A stretch of 64,000 nt of DNA. It comes from Cladorhizidae sp. MBARI D1340-BT2 (lineage: Eukaryota > Porifera > Demospongiae > Poecilosclerida > Cladorhizidae). The translations under genes were made by a program, and so were the position numbers. The notes under the pieces are model-generated. The model was not told where the DNA came from. It worked only from the letters and a program-made list of their open reading frames with translations, and did not search any database. The DNA lies in NCBI GenBank assembly GCA_028752905.1, contig JAQNBH010000010.1, forward strand, positions 22,896,570 through 22,960,569. The letters are read 5' to 3'. Shown here piece by piece: positions 11,647 to 24,002 of this stretch. Every line of letters starts with the position of its first letter. Position 1 is the stretch's first letter.

Positions 11647-13749
11647 CTACATCCAATGGAAGAAGGTTGGTTGCATGATGAGAGAATTTTCTGATATAAA
11701 ACTAAGAACAGAGATAATATTAACACATTACTATGCACGTAGCTTGAAAATAATTATTTTGCCTTTGAACCATTATGTTAATATCCCAGAGTTTAAAATT
11801 GCTAGATAATTATAGAGTTAGACTTAAAACTGAGCAGAAAATGACCTGGATCAATATTAAAATATATGCTAACAATCTAAAAAACACAATAAAAATCAAG
11901 TAGTTGAATTGCCACAAACAAAGACCGATCAGACTACCCTTAACTTCCAATATAGCTAGCTGCCATAATTCCAGAACAGTTTTTAAATTGCATAATCTTT
12001 ATTCTGAAGCCATATTGATTTTATCATAGCAAAACAAAGAGCCCACATTTTGGACAATTTGAAAATCATTTAGCATCTTTTACATTCCAGTATAACTATT
12101 ATTATACCAACTAAATTTGTTCGCTAGGACCGAGGTGGATGTGGGGTGCGGTGGGGAGGTTCTGTCCTATTTCTACAGTGTTGTTGTATAGATTGCCATC
12201 CTTGCCTATTAAATGGACCTCATTTATTATACATACAACCACATGATACATTTCACACTTTTTCAAAAAGAATGCTGAATAATGTATAAAAACAAAAGAG
12301 CTCTACGATGCAACTTGCACCTGAAAGGGGGAATAAGTCCAAAGATGAGGAGTGGTTCAGAGTATCACTAAATACTTGATAATTCTAGCCAGTAGGCAAA
12401 TCAGCTTGTATATTAGAGTGTTCTGGTTCAAGTTTGATCGTTTTGGTTCAGATTTTTAACATTATGATGCAAGCCTGCTGGACAATCGAATAGTATATGG
12501 CAAATTAGTACTATTATATCGTTTGTCGTGTGCAATAAAGTAGAGGATTATATATGTGCCACCAAAAGTGAGGTTCCTCAATTTTCAGTTGATTACAAAG
12601 AAGGTCTGGTAAACTGAGAGATAGAAAAGGCCACCAGAAAGTATGCAGTAGCTGAATTCGAAGAGAACATTACAATAGTTTATTGGTATGCATGCATACA
12701 CGTGTAGTTTCCCTAAAACCCTCTTAACATGCAGCTGAATATCTGCCTTCAATATATACAGTGAAAAAGCAAATGCTTAGCACATCGGTTTTTAGAAAGG
12801 AGTAATTTTTTTAACTGAGAAATAATTGAGATTAGTTATAATTAAATTTGATGGCTATAAGTTTATTATGTAGAATATTTTGAATCAGCATTAAGTCACA
12901 CCCTCAATTTATTTGAAAGATTTTGTGCTTCAAAGTTTAGTTCTCATTTCTAATCCCAACTTGGAAAAAACGCGCTTGATTGAAAAAGGTGCATATTAAA
13001 CAATATTGCTAAATAATGCACACCAACAGAAAATTATTTCCATAATTATTTTGACAGAGAGGAATTAGGACTTGAGTCAAAGGAGCTAATATCCAGAAAC
13101 CAGACTAACAAAGACCACGTCTATCAAAGCAGGTAATGAAAGCAAGTCTATTGAGGCAAACTTAGAGGAACTAGTGATGGCCTTTCAATTTGTGTTTGAC
13201 ATTATTCCCCAGAACAATGTACAGAATTATTTGAAAATCTTTCATGGCAAACTGGTCCTTTTAGCTGAAGATGACAATAGTTGTTGTGATAGTCTCGATA
13301 TTGCATCATTTACAATCCAGAGATTCAATCGTTGCATATGTCAGAAAGTGTATTGGAACTTGATAGGACATCCAAGAGGTACCTGCACTAATGCAAGACT
13401 GGGAAATGACCTACAAAATCCATGCAAATAAGCATCGAAAGCCTCGTTGGGAAATTATTGACAACTTAACTATAGAAAAATTGAAGCTGATAATAGACAT
13501 GATTTTACTAGAAAATTCTTGCCTCAATATTTTGATACTTTGCACAAATGATGCAGCTAATGCACATGCACATAACTGGCACCTTTTCAATGACTACAAG
13601 ACCAGTAGTTCATAGCAACCATAAAGATTTCTAAACAAGATGCTTTATAGCGACAACAAAATATCTGCTTAACAAATTTTTTTGGCCCTAAACATTGAGT
13701 GGCTTAACCAGATTCAATATTGTATCATGATGGCAGTGTTATTGCTCAC
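11647..13749. other. RTK intron
   Basis: Intron between the last two kinase exons. No other gene is seen. A G-rich patch lies at 12128-12162. An open frame at 13174-13431 has no domain features. Confidence 0.5.
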
Positions 13750-13892
13750 ATTATATCAGAACATGCAGAATTATTTGGTTTATCCATTCTGTATCCATTC
13801 TCCAGCATAGGACAGAGATCTGTTGCATTGACTCCAGCATAGGGGCTCTTTCCAGCACTAAACACCTCCCAGCAAGTCACACCATAAGACCA
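13750..13892 (-). CDS. RTK exon: kinase C-lobe (WSYGV)
   Basis: The acceptor TATGTAG and donor GTGAGC bracket 143 bases (phase 0 in, 2 out). The peptide opens WSYGVTCWEVFSAGKSPYAG, the tyrosine-kinase subdomain IX signature that follows D-V, and ends with LENGYRMDKPNNSACSDI. The preceding exon ends exactly at DV, which supports the join. It is intact. Confidence 0.9.
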
Positions 13893-14028
13893 CTACATAA
13901 TCACATAAATTATAAATTATTACATCATAACCTATCACAATTGTATTACATGTTGTTTGGCTATTGTAAAAGTGATTATATGAAGTTTAAGTTCCTCGCA
14001 TGTCAAGGATAAATAATAATATACATAC

Positions 14029-14183
14029 CACATCAGTCTTCTCAGAAAATATACCATCTCTAAGACATCCACTTAAATGGTATCATAACTTCCTTTTCTT
14101 GCTGTCTGAAGCAGTCCTTGGATGGGTTGATGGATTGGGATAGACCAAAATCCGATACTTTAATTATAAAGTGCAAATCAACC
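14029..14183 (-). CDS. RTK exon: DFG and activation loop, APE lost
   Basis: The join to the catalytic-loop exon gives CMVDLHFIIKVSDFGLSQ, with the DFG metal-binding motif. The exon goes on to PFKWM and then breaks: the next codons in that frame hit a stop, while another frame resumes CLRDGIFSEKTDV. Tyrosine kinases have KWMAPE here. The exon is 155 bases long. A length of 166 would satisfy the flanking phases, so 11 bases covering APE appear to be missing near 14066. The donor is GTATGT. The defect is seen directly; its cause is not known. Confidence 0.85.
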
Positions 14184-14428
14184 CTAGATAATTGAAAAGG
14201 TAATAAAAAAACTAATAAAATTATTAGTATTTGTTACACAATTATGAAAAGGAAAAAATGGTTACAGAAACTATCCTACAAACAATATCTGAAATTTGTC
14301 TGACTTTTAATACCATGTTATTCCAGAATTATATAAAAAATTATATAAAACAGCATAATAATCAAACAACAAAACAAAACAATGAAAAAAATTCCACATG
14401 AAAAATTTAACAACTTTAATATACTCAC

Positions 14429-14538
14429 ATGCAATTTCTGGCAGCCAGGTCTCTATGTATGACCTTTTCACTTGTCAAATATTCCATCCCCTTAGCTATT
14501 TGAAGACAGATATCCAAAAGCTTACAGAAAGCATACAT
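14429..14538 (-). CDS. RTK exon: catalytic loop HRDLAARN
   Basis: The acceptor TCCCTAG and donor GTGAGT enclose 110 bases (phase 0 in, 2 out). The peptide contains [20 protein letters not shown] followed by [11 protein letters not shown] is the catalytic loop typical of tyrosine-specific kinases, rather than the HRDLKPEN of Ser/Thr kinases. The catalytic Asp and the Asn that binds the second metal are both kept. Confidence 0.92.
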
Positions 14539-14609
14539 CTAGGGAAAAGAAATATCTGTCAACATAATTATGCTACTACCCCTCAACATTTTTCATCAAA
14601 TGAACTTAC

Positions 14610-14833
14610 AATTTTTTCATTCATCTCAGAGTTAACTGAAAAATAGAGTTCCTCTCTCTCTTTTGACAGGTAAGAAATGAGACTGCCATTGAACATGAAG
14701 GGCATGACAATATAGGGAACAGGACCTCCATCCATGCAGACCCCAGTGGGAGTAAGAACATTAGGGTGGTCAAAAGTAGACATCCTGGAAAACTCTTCCA
14801 ACAGACCCATTACCAGGGATTTATCAAGAAAAA
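14610..14833 (-). CDS. RTK exon: helix C, beta4-5 and hinge
   Basis: The acceptor ATATATAG and donor GTAAGT enclose 224 bases (phase 1 in, 0 out). It encodes LLEEFSRMSTFDHPNVL, matching the helix C and HPNV region (a Glu is available for the Lys-Glu pair). It continues TGVCMDGGPVPYIVMPFM and NGSLISYLSKERE, the hinge and helix D. An insert with Glu and Ser follows before the next exon. Confidence 0.88.
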
Positions 14834-14883
14834 CTATATATTTTAAAAATAATGATAAGTTTGAGAGCAACAATTAGGCATAC

Positions 14884-14970
14884 CTTCTAGTGTTTTCACG
14901 GCCACTGCTTCAGTGAAACTCTTCGTGAATCCTTTAGCGAGATGTCCTCTGTAAACAATTCCATACTGAC
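14884..14970 (-). CDS. RTK exon: glycine loop and VAVK lysine
   Basis: 87 bases between acceptor TGCCTTAG and donor GTATGC, phase 1 at both ends. With the last codons of the preceding exon it forms GQGQYGIVYRGHL, the ATP-binding G-x-G-x-x-G-x-V loop. After a short linker it has EAVAVKTLE, whose Lys is the beta3 ATP-contacting residue. Confidence 0.9.
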
Positions 14971-16298
14971 CTAAGGCAGAAGAAAATAGGAGTTCCGAGT
15001 GAAAATTTTAATAAACTGAACATCATCATCTCTATAGTAAAGACCTTTCCAGAGAATGTATGAATGATTAAGAACTTATTATGGTACATGATGAAATAGA
15101 GATTATGTGAGAGGAACGAGCAAAAGATTACAAATGAGAGCTTTAATTGTAACAATCCATACATCTATAAATTAATCGCTATAAATTGTTTGGATTACTT
15201 ATTTTAAGCTACCGATTGACATCTATAAAATGCAGTTTGTTATAATAAGAAATGGCTTGAGTGAAGGAAGCAAGCTAAAGCTATACTGGATTATTATGTC
15301 TACTGTTATAAACCCACAGCATAGAAATCTGTCTAGGAGTAATTTAATTCTGTAAGATACATACAATATTCAAAGGAAGCAGCAGAATAATCAAAAAATT
15401 ATCATTTAAATAAATCACTTGCCATTAAAAATGTCATACATACCCTCAAAGTGGAAAGTAAATATAAGTGAACAACCTTTCCAATTCCAATTGTAATCAT
15501 CCATTCAATAATAATCATAAGCAGATTATATAGAAGCCAACTGAAAATATGCAGCAGGCTTTCATTAGATTGGGCATGTAATATTAACTTCTAGAACTGC
15601 CTAACTCCATATACATACTCAATGATGCAGGGGAATTTGTATGTAATACATTTAGTAATCTTGATTGAGTGATAATAGCTGTATTTTGAGGTGCTATTCA
15701 TTCCCTAACAAACATTGTCTCTTCTTTTCAAGTCAATTTTATCTCATGATATGGGATCATCTCCAGCCACTCTTTGTATAGTTTGGCTAATCTCACTAGC
15801 AATTGTAAGTTGTGACTTACTCTGATGACAGAAGGTTCAGAAGGTGACTGAATCCCCTGCGTGTGTTTGGGAAAGTTGAAACTACTTTCCATGTCTTGTG
15901 GTGTCTGCAGTCATATTCTGAACATTCTCTCAGCACATAGAAAGGCCACTTGGTTATGATTTCTTTGGTATCTCCGCAGATGGAATAGACATTCCATCGA
16001 CAAATATATACCGTAAGGTATGATTGCGTGTACTGCGCTCTTTTTTTTACTTATGGGAATGTGCATTGCAATTCCAGCATGCATGGTCTAATAAAAGATG
16101 TGGCTGTTTCCTTGAAGGAAGCAAACACTATATCAGTCAACAGCACAATCCTTTTAGGACATACTCCTCTCAAGCTTAATTTTTTATTCCTTTCAAATGC
16201 AAGGCCAATTTAATGCTATACTAGCTTGTGCTAAACGACTACTTGAATAATTACTAAGAATCATTACATAGTCCACAATACTTTACCATCATACTTAC
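14971..16298. other. RTK intron
   Basis: No gene or clear repeat is visible. Short open frames on both strands are not supported. Confidence 0.4.
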
Positions 16299-16409
16299 CT
16301 TGTCCTACTGATTCATTTATCTCCAAGTTACAAGAATCGATCATCAGATGCTTAGAAATATTCAGTTTATATGAGCTTTGGATGTTGTGTGACTTGAAGC
16401 CTACCTCCT
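16299..16409 (-). CDS. RTK exon: juxtamembrane to start of kinase
   Basis: 111 bases between acceptor ACATACAG and donor GTAAGT, phase 1 at both ends. It encodes SSYKLNISKHLMIDSCNLEI and then NESVGQ, the start of kinase beta1 leading into the glycine loop of the next exon. Juxtamembrane tyrosines such as SSYKL are common autophosphorylation sites; that role is inference. Confidence 0.82.
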
Positions 16410-16461
16410 CTGTATGTAAAAATATGATATATTTATTTCTATACCATTACATATGACTTAC

Positions 16462-16481
16462 CCGAATTCTTGCCAAATGAT
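16462..16481 (-). CDS. RTK 20-nt microexon
   Basis: Twenty bases lie between TTTTGTCTAG and GTAAGT. They join the membrane exon (phase 2) to the next exon (phase 1) and give R-SFGKNS-E in frame. Exact phase agreement on both sides is the main evidence. Microexons of this size are easily missed by gene finders. Confidence 0.7.
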
Positions 16482-18463
16482 CTAGACAAAATTAACAACA
16501 AAGTTATTATAAATGTGTTGATGGCAATTCTTATAGTTTTCTTTTACCAACAAATTATTGTGGATAAGTGTGTGTGTGTGTGTGTGTGGGTATGCATGTG
16601 CACATTATTTGGGGGGGAGTGGGGGGATGGTGGTGCAAATACATAGAAACTAATAAACATCTTGTCAGGTGATAGTCAACAGTTCAAGAATTGAACCAAA
16701 TCACTAGGGATAAAGAGGAGAATATACAAGTTCAAGCTTATGTTTTCAAAACTTCAGTTCTGTGATATAGAAAAAGACTTGTTAGTCTGGAAACATTTGT
16801 GTAGAGCTCTTTCACTTTGGAAGCATAGAATGTCCAGAAAAGCCTTCTGCTAACACTGGACAGATAAGAGTATGGAGTATGGAGATGGACATCATGATGA
16901 AAGCATTGAAGACGGAAAACTTTGGCCAGAAAAGCCACAATATTTCTTGTGTAATGCATGTAAATCATTGGATTACTAAGGAATTACTTGTAGATATCAC
17001 TCATCTTGTAATTAAGGTGAACTACCGGGACTACAAGTTATTGCTCAAATATCAGTAACTGGTAAATTACCTATATTGTCTTTGATTACTTATTTCCAAG
17101 CTAAAAATAGCTTTTGCATCTTGTTAGCATTATAAAATCTTATATTGTCCTTTTCTAGCTAAAAATTCCAATGTGCCTTGAATACAGTACTAAGATTATA
17201 AACCAGCAGACATTAAAAAAATGTAAACTTATTTTCAAATAGCTAGGTGCTTTCACCAGAATTTAGAGGAAAAACACTGAATTCTCCAATATCTTTAAAT
17301 AACCTGATAAAACTTTTCATGAAGAAGCTCATTCACATCTCAGATTGGAGATCATGTATATACCCACTAAGATGCAAATGGCGCCTTAATGACAGAGCCC
17401 TTGTTATTGTCAGCTAGTTGGCCATTTTGTTTAGGGGTATATATATCTGTTCATGTGTTTTCATGTCACCAATGGTAGCATAGAAATAATGGAACATGTT
17501 GGTATTAGAAGGGAAAAAACTATGCTAGCTACATTAGAGCTCACCTAATGCAACCGTCTGCTAGAAAACTCTTGTATCAATAATAAAACTACTGCAGGCT
17601 CTGAAAGTGAGATTTAGAGGAGGATTATTTGCATACCTGATGCTACCAGACAAATTATTACGAAAAAAACAAACTATGCTAGCTACCCATTAAAACTGCA
17701 AACAGTTCACTAGTATATCATCTCACAATTTTTTTCTCGAGAGCCATAAAAGGGTTTTTGGAGAGTAATTTTGGTGGGTTAACCCTAGAGGGGATCACGT
17801 CTTTCATTCTATTTTCTGCTCCTCACTACATATTTATCTTTCCTGAAGTAGGAATGGTTGAGATAATTGACCAATTGCATGTATTTCCAGCCAAAAAATG
17901 GCTTACTGAAAAACTAATTTTTTAGAAAAAAGAAAAAAGATATAATTATTAGATCATCCCATTTTAAACATGTATTATAATAATCAGGAAAGTTATCACA
18001 ATAGAAGGATATATTATATATTCAACAAACCACAAATCACCATCACTTATGATCTGTATATGTATATAGATATATTATATATATATATACATAGTGTAAA
18101 AATGTATATTCTACTATTATTCTAGAATTATCTGAACCTATTATTATATAGAATAGAACTGCTAGAGTATGACAATTATGTTATGGAGAGGAACAAAGCC
18201 ATACAAAAATTATTTCTCACACAAACTATTATTGGCCCTTTCAACTTTTAACAAAATAATGTACAACAATATTATACTGGTTTTTATATTTGTGTACACT
18301 ATTTTAAAAGTCATGGTTACTCCTAATATTTATGCTCCACATTCTAGTTTTGTGGTGCTTTTATCAAATTATTTCAAGTAAATTATTTTTTCTTGTAAAT
18401 AATATATACTTGTACACAGGGTGATAATGATTTAGATTTTTAAATTCATAATTTATGACATAC
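16482..18463. other. RTK intron with simple repeats
   Basis: It holds a TG run at about 16566-16590, a G-rich run at 16610-16628 and a TA run at about 18065-18090. No gene was recognised; the plus and minus open frames near 16738-16968 and 18169-18381 have no motif. Confidence 0.4.
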
Positions 18464-18615
18464 CTTAAATTAACATGTTCTTCTGCAGCTTTAGTGGTGA
18501 ATTTTCTCCTCGTGAAATATATATACCAATAATATTATGAATAAACTGATAATAATTATCAATGCTATTGCTCCAACAATAGCTCCAATGATTACAAAGT
18601 ACTTGGTAGAAACAT
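18464..18615 (-). CDS. RTK exon: transmembrane helix, frameshifted
   Basis: The acceptor TTCTGCAG joins in phase 1 to give DVSTKYFVIIGAIVGA followed by a run of Ala, Ile, Leu and Val about 25 residues long, then YIF: a single membrane helix. At a TA run (18517-18526) the frame changes. The continuing frame used by the microexon reads TRRKFTTKAAEEHVNLR, with the basic stop-transfer residues expected inside the cell. The exon is 152 bases, one too many or two too few for its flanking phases. A TA unit gained or lost in the run would explain this. The donor is GTATGT. Confidence 0.75.
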
Positions 18616-19335
18616 CTGCAGAATTGTTTTTGTCTAACCCAAAATTCAACAACAACAATAATAATCATAGTTATATCACAGGTGAAATGAAGAAGCTAGC
18701 ATATATAACATGATCTGCTAAATTGCTTATTAAACCTAGATTAAGTAAATGCTAGAGTAGGAGAAAAAATATAGTTCCTGTACTGAACATTTCCTTGTTA
18801 GAAATACATCTTACAAGTAATGGCAAGGGGAAAATAGGAAGCAAATTTGAACAACAGTTTCTGCAGATATTAACAGATATTGGAGAGTAGTAGGATCGAT
18901 ATAGTTTACAAACCTTTTCAGTTTTCATTACAACCTGTTTTTAAGGGGCGAAGACAAAAAACTTTATACCTATAAGGGCTAGTTAGTGCTTAGGTATAGA
19001 CTGCAGCTGTTGGGAAAGCTCCCCAACTTAGCCAAGATCTTAGGTTTTGGCGAGCTGATTTTGCCTTTGATATTGAAAATAGGCTTAAATGGAATGGGGA
19101 ATTGAAGGAGAACCACTGTGGAAGTTCTACAATGCATATTACCTTACTAAATTTGAACAATGTTAGCTAACTGTGACAATTAAATTTTTACTATATATAC
19201 GTCAAGACATTTTTGAACATGGTCTTTTTGTGGTTTCCATTTTCGTTGCTTTAGAAGTAGGAAGTGACAATTTTAGTACTGATAATTAATTGACTAGGTC
19301 ATAGTTAAAATATTGTAATATACCAGTTTGTGTAC
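18616..19335. other. RTK intron
   Basis: No gene or notable repeat is visible. Confidence 0.4.
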
Positions 19336-19566
19336 CATTCATTTCCATTCTTTCAGAAATATTGACTTCAGCATCAACTCCTAAATGAATTCTTTTTTTG
19401 TCTTCATTTGTGACAAAACGCCCATCGGTGAAATTAATAACTGACAATACAACATTAAAAGTCTTTGATTCTCCAGGCAAGTTATCTGGTACTATAAGGA
19501 CTTCGATAAATTGTGATTTATTGCCATCCTTTTCAAACGTAAGGGTAGGTCTAAAGAACAATCCAT
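19336..19566 (-). CDS. RTK exon: second half of membrane-proximal Calx-beta
   Basis: 231 bases between acceptor TTCTGCAG and donor GTACAC, phase 1 at both ends. The peptide (RPTLTFEKDGNKSQFIEVLI, then PDNLPGESKTFNVVLS) is the later half of a Calx-beta fold: the T-L-T-F strand, the hydrophobic strand ending in a Pro-Asp turn, and the E-x-x-x-F-x-V-x-L strand. It is followed by a short linker to the membrane. Confidence 0.85.
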
Positions 19567-20778
19567 CTGCAGAAATAAGAAAATATACATTTCATGACAA
19601 CTCATAATGATAATTACTACATCCAATGATTAGTGTTTTGATCTGCTTTATCGTTGGATCTTTTCCATAACCTTAGAAATATTATATGACCTCCACAACA
19701 AGATAAATCCACAAATCGATATATCATACAAAAATTTAAGGAAATGAACAAAATGCACTAAATACCAGCACTTTAGCATATGCATAACCTGTAAGCTGCT
19801 GAGACATTACAAAACATCCAACAAACATTTCATGGAGTGTGCGATTAAAGTAATAAAGGGTGAGGATTGCAACTGATTTCATAAACATTCTCTTCCAGAC
19901 TTTAATTACTGTTTCTTGAAACCCTTCTGTAGACATTGGGTGCACAGCCACCTATAGTAACCTGGAATTGCTATGAATCCCGTAGCTCATGATAAGGATA
20001 TATATTGGGATGGATTTCAATTTTGTTGTTATACACAGTGCTACATAGCAATGCACCATTTGGTTCACTTGCGTGGATAACTGTGCTTATACCTAATAAA
20101 TTACAACTCATTCTTGCATTCTTATTACATGAGGAGTTGAATATGTTTATTCATGAACAAAGTTCTAGCAAAAATGCCACCTCAAAAAATCAATTAAGCT
20201 ATTATTAGGTACATTGTCAGAATCAATTTAAGTGGGCCAACACACTTGCCTGTAATCATTGATGATCATGCGACAGTGTAAACCATCTTTCATTCCTACA
20301 TACACCTTTTGTTTCTAAATGTTTGACTATAAACATACTTGCAACAGTTTTCCTTAGATAACTAGACATTCCTGGGATACTTGATCAGGATGCTATGTTT
20401 ATCCACTCGGTTGTTTAAATGTTAGTTCCTGTGTCTTTTTGTGGAATAACTCTATGTACTAAGATTCCTAAATGACTTTGTGCTCATGAAAATTTACATA
20501 CTTTTTTCTGGTATATTTTAATGCTCTCAAGTATGTTAGTACTTTGCTTGTTTTTATATTAAGTTAGTGAAATGCTTTTGTATGAAAAAATTAAGCATCA
20601 GATAATGCATGACACATACAATTTTCTGTGGGATTTTGATGCTCTGCCAGAATACATGGTTAAACATAATATGAATACTTATGATTTTATATTTCTTTGT
20701 ATTTTTGTTTGGTTGGTTACTATGAATGTTCGTTTTGTGCTAACTTCATAAAACAGACATACTTACAAACTTGCTTAC
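19567..20778. other. RTK intron
   Basis: No gene is seen. Open frames at 19736-19951 (minus) and 20005-20208 (plus) carry no recognisable motif. Confidence 0.35.
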
Positions 20779-20925
20779 CAATAGCAGTGCTATTATCCAC
20801 AATACTTGCCCCCAATATAACTCCAAAATCTCCAAGATTTCCACTGAACAATGATACATTCAGATTGACAGCTTCATCATCATTTCTGACGGAGTAAATC
20901 ACCGGATTAAACTGAAAATATAATT
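20779..20925 (-). CDS. RTK exon: first half of membrane-proximal Calx-beta
   Basis: 147 bases between acceptor CCTTCCAG and donor GTAAGC, phase 1 at both ends. The peptide ELYFQFNPVIYSVRNDDEAV and NLNVSLFSGNLGDFGVIL matches the Calx-beta opening strands (Y-x-V-x-E then V-x-L-x-V-x-L-x-S-G). It pairs with the next exon to make one complete domain. Confidence 0.85.
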
Positions 20926-22059
20926 CTGGAAGGAAATCAAAGAGATGCATTATAAGACACAGATTTTCAGTTACTATGGCTATGAAAGATAATGGTCCTT
21001 AACACTATGCAGGTCCAAGCCAATAATGATGGATGTTACCAATAAATGCTTAACACAAGTATGCACTTAGAAGCTAAAGGATTATCAAGATTTTGTGTTA
21101 TATTAATTTAGTAAATACCAAACAAACATGCAACTTACCCAATATTATTATAGATAGTCCCCTCCCTTCACTTAATGATGAAACCCTGGTGTGTGTGGAT
21201 GCCCTTGTTTATTTTTTGGGTTTTTTTGGGGGGGTGGCTGAGGTGGCTTCTGCCTGGATAAACTTGAATACTATAATGTGGAACAGTTGACATAAAAGTT
21301 GTAGAAAAGTAAACTGGTTTGAAGAGATGCTGATCTATTTATAGAAGGGAACAATACTAGACACTTACATCATCATATTATTGAGTGGTATATAAATTGA
21401 AGCACAGAGAGAAACAAAACCAAAAAATTCGTATTTCATAAGTGCACTCATACAGCAGATAAGTGAAATATTGGAGGCAATTGTGCTTTTGTTGATACAA
21501 GCATGAGCTTTGGCACACAGTTAAAGCATGTCCTAAGGAAGATTATTGACTATAGGGCAATCACAGATTTCTCTTACGGCAACAATGGTAGCCATTTCCC
21601 ATAAAATAGCTGCCATCCGGTTGTTATTTTACCAGTATCTCTGGTTCTAGATCAACTAGGATCTTGATTCTGGTGGCTAATCTAGGATGGGGAATGCAGT
21701 GGTACTATTTACAACATGCTAGCAACTACCTAACTACATTTATATAGCTTTCAGGAAAATAAAACTGTCAAATTCCCTGTATCCTTGGTACTTGTGTGTT
21801 CTACAATGTTCCTGTCCTGTGTGTTGAGCTGTTGATCGCATGGTGTTGATGTGTGTCCCTTTGATCAGTTCGGTTTCAGGCTGGCCCAGAGGGGGCACTG
21901 CTCCATACTTAGTACTTAGTAGCTACCTGACTTGTCATTTGATCAGAAATGACAGTCAGTCAGTGTGCCAGTTAGGATTCTGTAGTTCACTCTCTTAGTA
22001 ATTTAGTATTACTACTGCTTATAGTCTGATCTCTCACAGTACCAAAAAACTTTACTTGG
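20926..22059. other. RTK intron, left of the CFICQ insertion
   Basis: No gene is seen. There is a T/G run at 21213-21236. The stretch 21830-22059 may include the 5' flank of the CFICQ-family copy, but no terminal repeat matching the one at 51788 was found. Confidence 0.35.
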
Positions 22060-24002
22060 ATGACCAGTACCACACTGTTCTCAAGTAGAGGGACAATGGC
22101 CAAACTATACAAGGTGGTGGGCATTGGTGAGCCTCGAACATCAGGTACACAGTGCTTGACCACAGACTGGAACCAATGTGTTGTGTGTCAGGAAGAAACA
22201 ATTGAGATGCTGAATTGTCCGGCACATGGCACAGAGGGGACAGGATACAAGACCAAGGCTGAGAATCTTGTAGCATCAGTTGCCTGCCAACAACACTAAA
22301 ACTGTTACAACTGGATGAGGGTCAGGGCATCGAGGCAGCATTCCGGCTTCACAAAGCCAAATGGCATGACTCCTGCAAAAAGAAAGCTTCAGAGGGATGA
22401 AAAGAGGCAAATGCCTCGCGAAGATGATCCAGAAATCTGCAAGTTCACCTGTCTAAGCAGGGAACATGAACAAAATTCAACAGAGACATGCTTCTTCTGT
22501 GGTAAATCTGCATCAGAGATGCTTGGCATAATGCATCAACATTCGAACTTGACATTCATGTGAGGCAGTGTGTCCACACATTGCAAGACAAACCCCTCCT
22601 AGCCAAACTCAGTACTGGAGATCTCATAGCCCAAGAGGCAATGTACCACCACACTCAGTGTCTTTCCTCTCTGTACAATAAAGCATGGGACATGAAACAA
22701 GTGTCTAATGTAGAGAATGTTAATTATGGAATTGCATTTGCTGGACTTGGCTCCTGTATTGAGGAAGTGCACATGGACAATCTTGTTGCACCAGTGTTCA
22801 AACTAAAAGACCAGGTGAATCTCTACAGTACCAGGCTGGAACAACTAGGAACGCACACGATGGGGCGTGTACACTCCACCAAACTCAAGAATAGAATACT
22901 GAGTTACTTCCCAGACATGAACACTCACAAGCAAGGCCGTGATGTGGTTCTTGTGTGCAATTAGAATATTGGTGCTGCATTGAAGAAAACATGTGAGCAC
23001 GATACTGACAATAATGCAGTGCATCTAGCCAGAGCTGCTAACATAGTGAGGAGAGACATGTTAAAAGACTTCAGTGCTCATTTGATGCCCAGTGACAGGA
23101 CAAGTCAGTGCCAGTTACTATTGGCACTCGTTTCCATTGTGTTGTATGGCCCAAACATCATAACCCAGTCCAGCTCTGCATCTATGCCTCAACCAGCTCT
23201 CACCCTCCTACTGCTACTCATGTACAGCAGTCTGTCTGATAACCTGGAGGGATACTGCCACCACAAGTATGCCTACCACTAGTCACAGCAAAGACAGGGA
23301 GACACCATTGCCCATCAATCTGGGCATCATGATCCACACAAAGACCCGCAAATGAGCCCTTGTGGATACCCTCTTTGACCTGGGACTGTGCATTTCATAT
23401 GATCGGGTGCTGGACATCTCCACAGAACTGGGAAACACGATCTGCCATCATCATGAGGTGGAAAAAGTTGTCTGTCTTCCTCAACTCAAGGGTGGCATGT
23501 CTACTATGGCCGCAGTCGAAAATATCGACCACAAATCCAGTTCTACTAGTGCACATGACTCGTTCCATGGAACTGGGATTTCCCTCTTCCGACATCCAGA
23601 CAATGATTTCACTGGGGTTCAGCGGAACGTTGCTACCAATCCAGGTGACACTCAGAGAGATCCAAATAGAAAGGCAGCTCAACTACCAGACACCTATACT
23701 AATGTGGCCCCTGTTACTCTGCTCAGAAAGGTTCCTCTTGCTTGAGGGACCCAACCAAGCAGACTGTCAGCTGATGCCTCAGGAATGCAGGTATGGTGAT
23801 TTATATAGTAATGCTCATTGGGTCAATTTCAGTCAGACAGAATGACTACTATCATGCTAATGAAACTACTGTCATATACAGCATCACTCTCTGCACTTAT
23901 TTTTCTTTTTTATGTAGGTGGCTTGAGCAGATGAAGACTGTGCTGACCACTGACATCCTCCAAGGGTAAGAAGACATATCGTGGGATGCACACCACAGTA
24001 GC
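22060..24002 (+). pseudogene. CFICQ-family protein, copy 1, 5' part
   Basis: A decayed member of an uncharacterised multi-copy animal protein family. Landmarks in order: WNQCVVCQEET at the N-terminus (a Cys-x2-Cys pair); a Leu-Asp-Glu-Gly segment with a WHDSCKKK-like Cys motif; TETCFFCGKSASEMLG with a second Cys pair; an EEVHMDNLVAPVFKL block; GRVHSTKLKNRILSYFPDM; VHLARAANIVRRDML; and LGLCISYDRVLDISTELGN leading to DSFHGTGISLFRHP. The frame changes at least four times (near 22300, 22560, 22960 and 23285). After 23930 it still reads WLEQMKTVLTTDILQG, and it is then cut at GTAGC by the Ty3 element. The other end resumes at 29848. The family is recognised from memory only, with no known function. 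Confidence 0.7.

Noticed and set aside
13174..13615. Plus-strand open frames in the last large RTK intron
   Set aside because: No recognisable motif, frame broken between the two pieces, and no splice sites fitting either strand.
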